From DATKPA01 sp051955985 (GTDB taxonomy: Bacteria; Planctomycetota; Phycisphaerae; WQYP01): 49,822 nt of DNA. Shown in pieces: positions 26,489-35,103 of the stretch. Numbering within the stretch: position 1 is the stretch's first letter; the number at the start of each line of letters is the position of its first letter. Under the pieces are notes generated by a model. It was not told the origin of the DNA. It saw only the letters and a program-made list of their open reading frames with translations, and made no database searches. Location of the stretch: NCBI GenBank assembly GCA_051955985.1, contig JBQCGD010000150.1:1-49822 (forward strand), given 5' to 3'. Both the position numbers and the translations under genes were made by a program.

Positions 26489-26544
26489 GCGTATACGCAC
26501 TTGTGGTAAACATCATACGCGCTTCCTTACCAAATTGTAAGCGC
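26489..26544 (-). promoter_or_regulatory. dxs promoter region with nested dyads
   Basis: On the minus strand TTACAA (26535-26540) and TATGAT (26512-26517) are 17 bases apart, a weak -35 with a good -10. Inverted repeats cover the same bases: GCGCTT/AAGCGC (26519-26524 and 26539-26544) and CTTAC/GTAAG (26526-26530 and 26537-26541). A perfect palindrome, GCGTATACGC, lies at 26489-26498 in the leader. The position of the dyads over the -35 and spacer suggests regulation by a dimeric protein. Confidence 0.4.
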
Positions 26545-26579
26545 GGTGAACCGTTCATTCGTGATTATAAACTTTACTT

Positions 26580-28004
26580 TTATGGGACTTCCCTCCTCCT
26601 CCCCATGACGGCCTCCGCCAGGAATTGCCCCGCCAATACGGGCTGCCGGTCCAGATCCACCCCCTCCCCCCGCCCACCCACCTCAACTCGGGCAGGCCCG
26701 GGCGCCGACCACGATCCCACCGCCCACACAATCACCCCCACCAGCCCCGCCGTCGCCCACAGCGGCACGTTGTACATCAACGCCAGTTCCCGCCCGTTTG
26801 GCCCGAACACCATCTTCGATAAATCCGAGGTCATCATCATCAGGGCCACCGCTGCCGCCAGCATCCCGTACGCCCCCAGCCGCCGCCTCGGCCACCCGCT
26901 TCCGCTCCCCACTGCCGCCACCGCCATCAGCGGCAGGATCATGCTCACGTAGTGAGGCACCCACGTCCGCTCCGATGCCCACAGCATCACCGCCGCCACC
27001 ACCCCCACCTCCGCGAGGTACCGCACGCTGCGCAACTTCGGCAGCCGTCGCCGCATCCACCCGCCCGCCAGCAGCACGATCCCGCCCAGCACCCCCCGGA
27101 TGATCCAGCGCACGACTCCCTCCGGCAGGTCGGTGATGTTCGCAAAATAGAGCGGAACGCCCACCCCGCGGTTTATCCCGAACGCCGGCACGTGCCGCAG
27201 GAACCGGGTCAGCATGCTCGGGATCGATTCACCCGAACTGTAGACGACATCCGCGTGGAGCACATACGGCAGGATCATCACCCGGCCCCACCCGATCAGC
27301 CACTGCGTGTTGCGGACTGGCCCGAAGATCACGCTCGGCACGATCACCAGGAAAAGCGCGATCCCGCAGGCCGCTGCCGCCACCACCCGTCCCCGCCGCC
27401 GCCACGCAAAGTACGCGATGAAAATCAGCGGCGTCACCTTGATGCAGACCGCCAGCCCGATCAGGATCCCGCCCAGCCACTCCGCACCCCGCTCCTCGCG
27501 CTGGACGAGCCAGAGGCCCAGCACGAGCGGCGTCAGCATCAACAGGTTCGTCTGCCCTTCCTGCACATCTCCGATGAATGGCCAGAACCACGCCAGCAGC
27601 ACCAGCACCATCGCCCCCATTTCCAGCGTCGCCCCCGCCCGCTCCGCCATCGACAGGCAAAGCCAGAAAATCAGGATCGCAAACAGCGGCTTGCAGCACG
27701 CCCACACAAACTGCGCGTCCGCCGGGGATATCCACGTCAGCGGCTCAAAAATCGCGATCGTGATCGGCGGCGTCGGAAACCGGTCGTTTACGTAATCGGC
27801 ATCCCCGTGCACGAATTCCGGCACCATCCACAGAAAGCGATCGAAATCGTTCACCTCCGATTTCGAGTGCGCCGCAAGTCTCCGATCCACACGCCGTTTC
27901 GCCTGCACGCCCGCAATCACCGCGACCAGGAGAAGCAGCGCGATCCCCGCCGCCGCCAACAGGTGAATCGGTACGTCGCGCCCGCGGCTCAGGGAGTTCG
28001 CCAT
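26580..28004 (-). CDS. GT87-like (DUF2029) polyprenyl-phosphate mannosyltransferase family membrane protein
   Basis: A 474-residue protein with about ten membrane helices. An early loop with acidic residues (VNDFDRFLWMVPEFVHGDAD, then FPTPPITIAIFEPLTWIS) is typical of the GT-C fold family GT87, which uses polyprenyl-phosphate sugars at the outer face of the membrane. Further family-like phrases are GDVQEGQTNLLMLTPLVLGL and GGILIGLAVCIKVTPLIF. The substrate is unknown. The ATG at 28004 (MANSLSRGRD) is chosen because upstream in-frame sequence includes a His run from a GAT/ATG repeat (about 28110-28130) and no signal. It lies 156 bases downstream of the sensor kinase on the same strand. Confidence 0.82.
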   Translation of the reverse strand: MANSLSRGRDVPIHLLAAAGIALLLLVAVIAGVQAKRRVDRRLAAHSKSEVNDFDRFLWMVPEFVHGDADYVNDRFPTPPITIAIFEPLTWISPADAQFVWACCKPLFAILIFWLCLSMAERAGATLEMGAMVLVLLAWFWPFIGDVQEGQTNLLMLTPLVLGLWLVQREERGAEWLGGILIGLAVCIKVTPLIFIAYFAWRRRGRVVAAAACGIALFLVIVPSVIFGPVRNTQWLIGWGRVMILPYVLHADVVYSSGESIPSMLTRFLRHVPAFGINRGVGVPLYFANITDLPEGVVRWIIRGVLGGIVLLAGGWMRRRLPKLRSVRYLAEVGVVAAVMLWASERTWVPHYVSMILPLMAVAAVGSGSGWPRRRLGAYGMLAAAVALMMMTSDLSKMVFGPNGRELALMYNVPLWATAGLVGVIVWAVGSWSAPGPARVEVGGRGEGVDLDRQPVLAGQFLAEAVMGRRREVP

Positions 28005-28160
28005 TCTTGAACGCCCATGTACAACACCATGAACAACCGGGGCCGCATCGGTGCCTGCATTCGCGATGCGGCCGCGTCTACGACCGGCGAAGCGTACCCA
28101 CCCTTGCATGATGTGATGATGATGATGCGGCCCGACCCCGTCCCGGATGAGCACAAATGC

Positions 28161-29651
28161 TCAGCCGCAGACCGCCGCCGCTCCCGTCCCGGCCGGCGCC
28201 TCCGCGCGCACCCGCCCAAAAAGAACGCGCATGCAAAAACGCCCGTCCTCCAGCAGCCGCGCCTGCAGCTTGATGCCCAGCAGCTCTGCGTATTCCGCCG
28301 CCACCGCCAGACCCAGCCCGGAGTGCTCCGTCCCCGTGCGCGAACGGTCCTTCCGCCAGAACGGCTCGAACAAGTGCTCCGTGTCCTCCCTCGTCAGCCC
28401 CTCTGTCGCGTTCACCACGATGAGCTCCGCGCCCCCCGACCCATCTGCCCCGCCCTCCACCGTACATCGCACCTCGCTCCCTGCGGGCGAATATTCCACC
28501 GCATTGGAAAACACGTTCCGCAGCACCGGCATCAGCAGCACCCGGTCGGTCGTGACTTCCGCCGCACCGCGCAGCTCCCAGCGCACCGTCACCCGCCGCG
28601 CCGCCGCCTGCTCCTCAAATCCCCGCCACGCTTCCTCTGCCAGCAGGTCCAGGCGCTCTTTCCGGAGCTCCATCCGCTGCTGCTTCGCCGCACACCGTCC
28701 CATCGCCAGAAGCGATTCCACCAGCCGCTCCATCTGCCGCGCCACCGCGTGCACCTCCCGGAACTCCTTCACCGCATCGCCCCGTTCCCGCGGCCACTTC
28801 ATGATGACTTCGGCCTGCGACCGCAGCTCCGCGATCGGCGTCCGCAACTCATGCGCTGCATCCGCCGCAAACCGTCGCTCCCGGTCAAACGCCGCCCCGA
28901 TCCTCCCCAGCGATTGATTCAACCGCTCCACGATCGGCGCCAGTTCCGCCGGCAGCGCATCGGTCGAAAACCGCGAATGCAGGGTCTCTGAATCCAGCCG
29001 TCCCGCCTCCTCGCTTAACCGTTCCAGCGGGCGCAATCCCCCCTTCACCGTCAACGCCAGCGTCCCCGCCGTGATCAGTCCCATGGCGCACCACACCACC
29101 ACCAGCCCCTCGCCGATGTGCGCCAGCGTGGCATCCAGGTTCATCCGGTCTTCCGCCAACGCCAGCACCACCGGCGTCCGCACCACTTTCACCCCGCCCG
29201 GCGGCGCCGGGTCCTGGTCGTCCGACTCGTCCGCCTCGCTGTGCGGCACGAACGGAAACGTCACCACCCGGCCCGGCCTTCCATCCGCCAGCGTCATGTC
29301 CTCGCACGCCTCGGCGCCCCGGTGCAGCGCCGGCGGGTCAAGATCGCCCCCTTTCAACGAGTCCGATCGCGCAAACACGCTCCCGTCCGGACGCCACACT
29401 TCAAAATAGTCCGGCCGCTTCGGCCGCCGGAATTCCAGCAGCGCGTCCTGCGGAATCTCCAGGATCAGTTTCCCGTCCTTCCCCCACGCCACCAGCCGTC
29501 CCAGCGCCATCGCCTTCGACTTGAGCGTATCGTCGAACTGCCGCCGCAACGCCCGGTGCACATGCGCGTAAATCAGGATCCCCCCGATCAGCGATAGCAC
29601 CCCGATCACCATCAGAAGCTGCCACGTCAGCCGGTGCCGAATCGATCTCAT
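28161..29651 (-). CDS. Sensor histidine kinase (OmpR-type two-component system)
   Basis: A 496-residue membrane kinase. TM1 is at about residues 11-30, a periplasmic sensor of about 150 residues follows, and TM2 is at about 180-202. HAMP-like sequence follows (LTVKGGLRPLERLSEEAGRL), then HisKA with His267 in FAADAAHELRTPIAELRSQA. The ATPase domain has N383 in RNVFSNAVEYSP and the glycine box GTEHSGLGLAVAAEYAELLG. The G1 position reads VVNATEGLT, without the usual DxGxG. Some kinases of this type carry Asn-x-x there, so activity is likely but not proven. Its start overlaps the response regulator's stop by four bases. Confidence 0.93.
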   Translation of the reverse strand: MRSIRHRLTWQLLMVIGVLSLIGGILIYAHVHRALRRQFDDTLKSKAMALGRLVAWGKDGKLILEIPQDALLEFRRPKRPDYFEVWRPDGSVFARSDSLKGGDLDPPALHRGAEACEDMTLADGRPGRVVTFPFVPHSEADESDDQDPAPPGGVKVVRTPVVLALAEDRMNLDATLAHIGEGLVVVWCAMGLITAGTLALTVKGGLRPLERLSEEAGRLDSETLHSRFSTDALPAELAPIVERLNQSLGRIGAAFDRERRFAADAAHELRTPIAELRSQAEVIMKWPRERGDAVKEFREVHAVARQMERLVESLLAMGRCAAKQQRMELRKERLDLLAEEAWRGFEEQAAARRVTVRWELRGAAEVTTDRVLLMPVLRNVFSNAVEYSPAGSEVRCTVEGGADGSGGAELIVVNATEGLTREDTEHLFEPFWRKDRSRTGTEHSGLGLAVAAEYAELLGIKLQARLLEDGRFCMRVLFGRVRAEAPAGTGAAAVCG

Positions 29652-30325
29652 TGCACCGCCCCCTTCACCACGTACCCCATCCCGCGCCGCGTCTCAATCA
29701 TCGATTCCTCCCCCGGCAGGTCGATCTTCTTCCGCAGCGCGTACACCGCCGCATCTACCACATTGCTCATCGGCTCCACGTGCGCATCATACAGGTGCTC
29801 CTCGATCTCCGATCGCGACACCACCACTCCCGCACGCAGCGCCAGGTATTCCAGCAGGGCGTACTCCCGCGCCGTCAGCTCCACCACCTCGCCGCCGCGC
29901 ATCACCCGCCGTGCGCCGGTGTCGATCCGCAGCCGCCCCAACTCCAGCACCGGGTTCTTCTTCCCCGCCGCCCGCCGCGTCAACGCCTGCACCCGCGCCA
30001 GCAGTTCATCGAAAGCAAACGGCTTCACCAGGTAATCGTCCGCCCCGCTCCGCAATCCCAGCACCCGGTCCTCCACCGCATCCCGCGCCGTCAGCACCAG
30101 CACGTGCGTCTCCTTCCCCGCCGCCCGCAACGCCTTCAGCAACTCCAGCCCCGACAGCCCCGGCAGCATCAGGTCCAGCACGATCGCGTCGTACCCGTGC
30201 GACGTCGCCAGCCACAACCCCTCCCGCCCGTCCCCCGTCACGTCCACCGCGTACCCCGCGTGCCGCAGGCCTTCGCCCAACGACGCCTGCAAACGCACCG
30301 AATCTTCGACCAGCAGTAACCGCAT
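29648..30325 (-). CDS. OmpR/PhoB-family response regulator
   Basis: A 225-residue regulator. The receiver domain shows LLLVEDS, phospho-acceptor Asp51 in IVLDLMLPG, VLTARD and Lys100 in DDYLVKPF. The C-terminal winged-helix DNA-binding domain is complete, with ELTAREYALLEYLALRAGV, the recognition region VVDAAVYALRKKID and IETRRGMGYV at the end. It is co-transcribed with the kinase at 28161 (overlap of four bases). Its layout is similar to the QseB/PmrA and CusR group. The genes it controls are unknown; the GT87-like gene downstream on the same strand is a candidate operon member. Confidence 0.95.
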   Translation of the reverse strand: MRLLLVEDSVRLQASLGEGLRHAGYAVDVTGDGREGLWLATSHGYDAIVLDLMLPGLSGLELLKALRAAGKETHVLVLTARDAVEDRVLGLRSGADDYLVKPFAFDELLARVQALTRRAAGKKNPVLELGRLRIDTGARRVMRGGEVVELTAREYALLEYLALRAGVVVSRSEIEEHLYDAHVEPMSNVVDAAVYALRKKIDLPGEESMIETRRGMGYVVKGAVQ

Positions 30326-30343
30326 AGGTAACCTTCCCGCTCC

Positions 30344-30371
30344 AGTATCCCAGAAAAAGCCCTCTGCTCAA
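30344..30371 (-). promoter_or_regulatory. Possible promoter of the response regulator-kinase operon
   Basis: On the minus strand TTGAGC (30366-30371) and GATACT (30344-30349) are 16 bases apart, each a four-of-six match to the consensus. Transcription would start about 12 bases before the ATG at 30325, giving a short leader. The 203-base divergent gap shows no equally good element for the plus-strand kinase. Confidence 0.38.
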
Positions 30372-30528
30372 CAGATTCTGCCCCTTCTCAACTGCAGAAT
30401 TCTTCATCATTAAACCATCATTTTTCCGGGTGCCTCTTCCGGGGGAGCTCCTCGGCTGGTGTGCCCATTGCACTCTTGCAGCCCGGGTTGTGTTTGCTTC
30501 GTTTGGCTGGAGTTCTGCAAACGGCACC

Positions 30529-32661
30529 ATGTTCCGACTGCGCCCGCATCTCCTGCTCGTCGTTCTTCTCGCCGCCGTTTCCCTCGTCGCCCTCGACACC
30601 GCGGTCTGCTACTGGGCCATCGGACGCCTCGTCGCCAGCGTCCGTCTCCAGCAGGAGGCCGCCCGCACGTCCAGCAGCCTCGCGGATCTCCTCTCGACGC
30701 TCACCAATGCCGAGACCGGCCAGCGCGGCTACCTCCTCACCGGCAACCCCTCCTACCTCGACCCCTACAACCGCTCCCTGAACCACATCGATCCTCTCCT
30801 CCAGGACCTCGCCGCCCGCCTCCAGCTCCCGGATCAGCAAAAGCTGCTCCCGCCCCTGCGCGACGCCATTCACGCCAAGGTCCTCGAACTCGCCCGCACC
30901 ATCCGCGTCCGCGACAACGAAGGCTTCGACGCCGCCCGCGCCATCGTCGCCACCAACGCCGGCCAGGAGGCGATGGACAATGCCCGCAGCCTCATCGCAC
31001 AACTTCAGCAGTCCCAGGAATCCGTCCTCAGCCGCCAGACCGCCGCCTCCCAGTACACCGCCCGCTCCGCGTTTTACACCCTCGCGCTCGTCGCCGGCGG
31101 CAACGTCGCGCTCCTCACCCTCGTCGCGGTGCTGATCCTCGCCAGTCGTCGCCGCCGCCGCCGGTATGCCGAAAACACCGCACGTCTCGCCGCCATCGTC
31201 GAATCCTCCGACGACGCCATCGTCGGAAAAACCCTCGACGGCATCATCACCTCCTGGAACGCCGGCGCCGCCCGCATGTTCGGCTACTCCGCCGAGGAAG
31301 CCATCGGCCAGGGCATCCTCCTCATCATCCCCCCCGAGCTCCACGCCGAAGAAACGCGCATCCTCCAGTCCCTTGCCGCCGGCGAACCCGTTCGCCACCT
31401 CGAAACCGTCCGCCTCACCAAGGACGGCCGCCGCATCGAAGTCTCCATCACCTCCTCTCCCATCCGCGGCGAAGACGGCCGCATCATCGGCGCCTCCAAG
31501 ATCGCCCGCGATATCTCCCAGGAAAAACGCGACCAGCGCAACCTCCTCGACGCCTATACCCGCCTCTCCGACGTCCTCGGCTCCGTCACCGATGCCTACA
31601 TCGCCCTCGACGATCGCTTCAACTTCCTCGAAGTCAATCCCGCCGCACTCCGGCTGGTCTTCCACGACCGCCCCGCCCACGATCTCCTCGGCAAAAATTT
31701 CTGGGAGCTCTATCCCGCCGCCAGAAACACCCGCTTCTATGCCGAATACCACCGCGCCGTGCAGCAACGCACCCCCGTCCACTTCGAGGCCCACTCCGCC
31801 ATCGTCGACCGCTGGTTTGAAACCCACGTCTATCCCCGCACCGACCGCCTCGAAATTTACCTCCGCGACATCACCGAGCGCAAACAGAACGAAGCCGAGA
31901 TCCACTCCCTCAATCGCGACCTCGAAAACCGCGTCGTCGAACGCACCGCGGAGCTCCGGCAGGTCAACCAGCACCTCGAAGCCTTCGCCTACACCATCTC
32001 CCACGACCTCCGCGCGCCCCTGCGCGCCATGCAGGGATTCTCCCAGGCGCTTCTCGAAGATTACGGCCCCTCCCTCGATGAAACCGCCCGCTCCTACGCC
32101 AACCGCATCGCCGCCGCCGCCGCCCGCATGGACCTGCTCATCTCCGACCTCCTCGAATTCAGCCGCCTCCAGCGCATCGATCTGCCCCTCTCCCCGACCC
32201 CGCTCGATGCCGTCGTCGATCAGGCGCTCCAGCAGCTCGAAGCCGACATCCGCGCGCGCCAAGCCCGGGTGCACATCGACCGCCCCCTCCCCTCTGTCAC
32301 AGCCCATCCACGCACACTGGTCCAAATTGTCGCGAACCTCATCAGCAACGGCATCAAATTCGTCGCCCCCGAAAAAGTACCCACGCTTACCATTAAAGCT
32401 CTGCCCGAGAATGGCCGCGTTCGCCTAAGCGTCGAAGACAACGGCATCGGCATCAGCCCCCAGCACCACGAACGCATCTTCCGCCTCTTTGAACGCCTCC
32501 ACGGAACTGAATCCTACCCCGGCACTGGCATTGGTCTTGCAATCGTCCAGAGAGGAATCGAACGCATGCATGGATCTTGCGGCGTCCAATCCACCCCGGG
32601 CCAGGGAAGCCTCTTCTGGATCGAGCTTCCGCCGGCAACCTCTCCCGTGAGGCACTCATGA
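30529..32661 (+). CDS. CHASE3-PAS-PAS histidine kinase
   Basis: A 710-residue membrane kinase. TM1 is at about 8-30. A periplasmic CHASE3-type helical domain spans about 40-175 (LTNAETGQRGYLLTGNPSYL is characteristic). TM2 is at about 182-206. Two PAS domains follow: one at about 217-335 (SSDDAIVGKTLDGIITSWN) and a PAS_4-like one at about 345-452. HisKA has His492 in FAYTISHDLRAPLRAMQGF, and the ATPase domain is complete (LISNGIKF, VEDNGIGIS, GTGIGLAIV). The kinase half resembles phytochrome-type kinases that pair with Rcp1-like receivers, and such a receiver is encoded next with a 4-base overlap. ATG 30529 has GGAG about 14 bases upstream; longer in-frame starts lack the membrane signal. Confidence 0.93.
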   Translation: MFRLRPHLLLVVLLAAVSLVALDTAVCYWAIGRLVASVRLQQEAARTSSSLADLLSTLTNAETGQRGYLLTGNPSYLDPYNRSLNHIDPLLQDLAARLQLPDQQKLLPPLRDAIHAKVLELARTIRVRDNEGFDAARAIVATNAGQEAMDNARSLIAQLQQSQESVLSRQTAASQYTARSAFYTLALVAGGNVALLTLVAVLILASRRRRRRYAENTARLAAIVESSDDAIVGKTLDGIITSWNAGAARMFGYSAEEAIGQGILLIIPPELHAEETRILQSLAAGEPVRHLETVRLTKDGRRIEVSITSSPIRGEDGRIIGASKIARDISQEKRDQRNLLDAYTRLSDVLGSVTDAYIALDDRFNFLEVNPAALRLVFHDRPAHDLLGKNFWELYPAARNTRFYAEYHRAVQQRTPVHFEAHSAIVDRWFETHVYPRTDRLEIYLRDITERKQNEAEIHSLNRDLENRVVERTAELRQVNQHLEAFAYTISHDLRAPLRAMQGFSQALLEDYGPSLDETARSYANRIAAAAARMDLLISDLLEFSRLQRIDLPLSPTPLDAVVDQALQQLEADIRARQARVHIDRPLPSVTAHPRTLVQIVANLISNGIKFVAPEKVPTLTIKALPENGRVRLSVEDNGIGISPQHHERIFRLFERLHGTESYPGTGIGLAIVQRGIERMHGSCGVQSTPGQGSLFWIELPPATSPVRHS

Positions 32662-33122
32662 ACCCCTCTCCCAATGACCCCATCCTCCTCGTTGAAGACA
32701 ACGCCGACGATGTCCTCCTCATCCGCCGCGCTTTCGCCCGTGCCCGCATCCTCAACGAGTTCCGCACCGTTCCCGACGGCGAAGCCGCCATCGATTATCT
32801 CGCCGGCTCGGGCCCCTACGCCGACCGCGCCGCCCACCCCGTCCCCACCCTCATGCTCCTCGACCTCAAGCTCCCCCGCAAAAACGGCTTCGAAGTCATT
32901 ACCTGGGCCCGCCAGCACCCGGAGTACCGCAAGCTCCCCATCGTCGTCCTCACCTCCTCCAACCAGGAACCCGACATCTCCCGCGCCTTTTCGCTGGGCG
33001 CCAACAGTTATCTCGTCAAGCCCGTCGCCTTCGACGACCTCCTCGAAATGATGAAAACCGTCAACTTCTACTGGTTCGTGTGGGGTGAAAGGCCCGCACT
33101 TCAGCCCGATCCGCAACCCTGA
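32658..33122 (+). CDS. Rcp1-like stand-alone receiver (single-domain response regulator)
   Basis: A 154-residue receiver with no output domain. It shows LLVEDNADDVLLIRRAF, the acceptor Asp69 in LMLLDLKLPRKNGFEV, Thr99 in VVLTSS and Lys121 in YLVKP. The inserted stretch between strands 2 and 3 and the ending VNFYWFVW identify the Rcp1-like group that accepts phosphate from phytochrome-type kinases. It overlaps the kinase stop (ATGA). It may pass phosphate on to the hybrid kinase encoded 21 bases downstream, though this is inferred from order only. Confidence 0.93.
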   Translation: MNPSPNDPILLVEDNADDVLLIRRAFARARILNEFRTVPDGEAAIDYLAGSGPYADRAAHPVPTLMLLDLKLPRKNGFEVITWARQHPEYRKLPIVVLTSSNQEPDISRAFSLGANSYLVKPVAFDDLLEMMKTVNFYWFVWGERPALQPDPQP

Positions 33123-33143
33123 TCCCTAACGCACGGGTGGCAC

Positions 33144-35030
33144 ATGGAAGCGCCGCATGTACTTCTGATCGATGACAACCCCGACGACCGCGCCCTCGTC
33201 GCACGCGAAATCCGCCGCGCGCTCCCCAACGCCATCCTCCACGAAATCACCGACGATCAGCAGTTCCGCCAGGCCCTCCGCCGCGATGCCTTCGATCTCG
33301 TCGTCACCGATTACGCCCTCAAGTGGACCGAAGGCCTCTCCGTCCTCCGCGCCATCAAATCCAATTTCCCCGATGTCGCCGTCATCATGTTCACCGGCAC
33401 CGGCAACCAGGAAATCGCCGTCGAAGCCATGAAGGAAGGCCTCGACGATTACATCGTCAAATCCCCCGCCCATTTTGTCCGCCTCCGCGCCGCCTCCGCC
33501 GCCGCACTTCGCCGCCGCGCCGCCGCTCGCCGCGCTCAACTCCTCGAACTCCGACAGCTCCAGCTCCTCAACCGCCTCTCCATCGGCGTCTTCCGCGCCA
33601 CCCTCGACGGCCGGCTCCTCGAATCCAACCCCGCCCTCCTCCGCATCCTCGCCGTCCAGAGCCTCCCCGAAGCACTCGAGCTCGATCTCGCCCCCCTCCG
33701 CCTCCCGCCCGCCGAACTCCAGCGCCTCCGGCAGCTTCCCCCCGACGCCGGCCACCACGCCCTCTGGGAAGTCTCCCTCCATCGCGCCGACCGGAAAAAC
33801 ATCTGGGCCACTGTCAACGCCACCCTCTCCACCATGGGCGACGAGATCGTTGCCGATTGCCTCCTCGAAGACGTCACCGAGCGCCGGCAGATCATCCAGG
33901 AGCTCGAGCAGGCCAGCCGCGCCAAGGACGAATTCCTCGCCGTCCTCTCCCACGAGCTCCGCACGCCCCTCACCCCCGTTCTCTCCATCGCTTCCATGCT
34001 CGAAAAACTCCCCGATCTCCCCGAGCGCGTCCGCGAGGACATCGCCCTCATCCGCCGCAACGCCGAGCTCGAGGTCCGCCTCATCGACGACCTCCTCGAC
34101 CTCACCCGCGTCGCCAAGGGAAAGCTTCTCCTCGACCTCCGCCCCGTCGATGTGCACAGTGCCCTCCGCCGCGCCTGGCAGACCTGCTGCCCCCCCGATG
34201 CCGCCCGCCAGAACCTCAATTACCAGGCCGACCTCCGCGCCGCACGCTACACCGTCTTCGGCGACGAAGGACGCCTCCAGCAGGTCTTCATGAACATCAT
34301 GACCAACGCCGTCAAATTCAGCCACGAGGGCGGCACCATCACCACCACCACCCGCAACGCCGACAGCGCCATCGTCATCGAAATCACCGACACCGGCATC
34401 GGCATGGAGCCCGAACTCCTCGCACGCATCTTCAACGCCTTCGAACAGGGGCAATTCCCCAATCACCGCTCCGTCCGCGGCCTCGGCCTCGGCCTCTCCA
34501 TCGCCCGCCGCCTCATCGATCTCCACAAGGGCGCCATCACCGCCGCCAGCGACGGCCGTAACCAGGGCGCCCGCTTCACCATCACCCTCCCCCTCTACGC
34601 CGCCGCGGAACACCCGCCCGCCGCCCCCGCCAACGGCCACAGCGCCAGCGCCCGGCGCAATCCCCTCCGCATCCTCCTCGTCGAAGACCACGCCGACACC
34701 GCCCGCGCCATCAAACGCCTCCTCGAAATGCTCGGCCACTCCGTCGATACCGCCGGCTCCATCGCCGCCGCACTCCACGCCATCGACAACTCCCCCCCGA
34801 CCCTCGTCATCTCCGACCTCGGCCTCCCCGACGGCCACGGCACCGAGCTCGCCCAGCAACTCCAATCCCGAACCCCCCGCATCCCCGCCATCGCCCTCTC
34901 CGGTTTCGGCGCAGAAACCGACATCCAACGCTCCCGCGCCGCCGGCTTCGCCGCCCACCTCACCAAGCCCGTCAACATCGACCAGCTCGAACGCACCCTC
35001 AACACTTTCCCCCTCGCCCCACACGCCTGA
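33144..35030 (+). CDS. Hybrid kinase: receiver-(degenerate PAS)-kinase-receiver
   Basis: A 628-residue soluble protein. REC1 covers 1-120 (LLIDDNPDD, Asp56 in LVVTDYALK, Lys106). A coiled linker follows and then a weak PAS-like segment at about 140-250. HisKA has His270 in FLAVLSHELRTPLTP, and the ATPase domain has MNIMTNAVKFS, TDTGIGM and GLGLGLSIARR. REC2 begins near 510 (LRILLVEDHAD), with Asp558 and Lys608. There are no membrane helices. The N-terminal receiver could take phosphate from the preceding kinase/receiver pair and control this kinase, making a branched phosphorelay. No DNA-binding output is found, so the final target lies elsewhere. Confidence 0.92.
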   Translation: MEAPHVLLIDDNPDDRALVAREIRRALPNAILHEITDDQQFRQALRRDAFDLVVTDYALKWTEGLSVLRAIKSNFPDVAVIMFTGTGNQEIAVEAMKEGLDDYIVKSPAHFVRLRAASAAALRRRAAARRAQLLELRQLQLLNRLSIGVFRATLDGRLLESNPALLRILAVQSLPEALELDLAPLRLPPAELQRLRQLPPDAGHHALWEVSLHRADRKNIWATVNATLSTMGDEIVADCLLEDVTERRQIIQELEQASRAKDEFLAVLSHELRTPLTPVLSIASMLEKLPDLPERVREDIALIRRNAELEVRLIDDLLDLTRVAKGKLLLDLRPVDVHSALRRAWQTCCPPDAARQNLNYQADLRAARYTVFGDEGRLQQVFMNIMTNAVKFSHEGGTITTTTRNADSAIVIEITDTGIGMEPELLARIFNAFEQGQFPNHRSVRGLGLGLSIARRLIDLHKGAITAASDGRNQGARFTITLPLYAAAEHPPAAPANGHSASARRNPLRILLVEDHADTARAIKRLLEMLGHSVDTAGSIAAALHAIDNSPPTLVISDLGLPDGHGTELAQQLQSRTPRIPAIALSGFGAETDIQRSRAAGFAAHLTKPVNIDQLERTLNTFPLAPHA

Positions 35031-35068
35031 GCATCCCGCTTCCAACCACAAAAACCGCCCGATTTTTC

Positions 35069-35103
35069 TTGCATCCCACCGGTGTATTACTACATTGATA
35101 CAC
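35069..35103 (+). promoter_or_regulatory. Promoter and operator-like dyad abutting the GntR start codon
   Basis: TTGCAT (35069-35074) and TACATT (35091-35096) are 16 bases apart, so transcription would begin at about 35102-35104, at the ATG. GTGTAT (35082-35087) and ATACAC (35098-35103) are exact inverted arms of a 22-base dyad covering the -10 and the start point. Several YtrA-like GntR regulators bind similar GT-TA dyads. Autorepression of the operon and a leaderless messenger are the natural reading. Confidence 0.6.

Noticed and set aside
28005..28154. Longer start for the GT87-like protein with a run of five His
   Set aside because: The His run comes from a GAT/ATG-type simple repeat; the extension is not hydrophobic and has no signal features.
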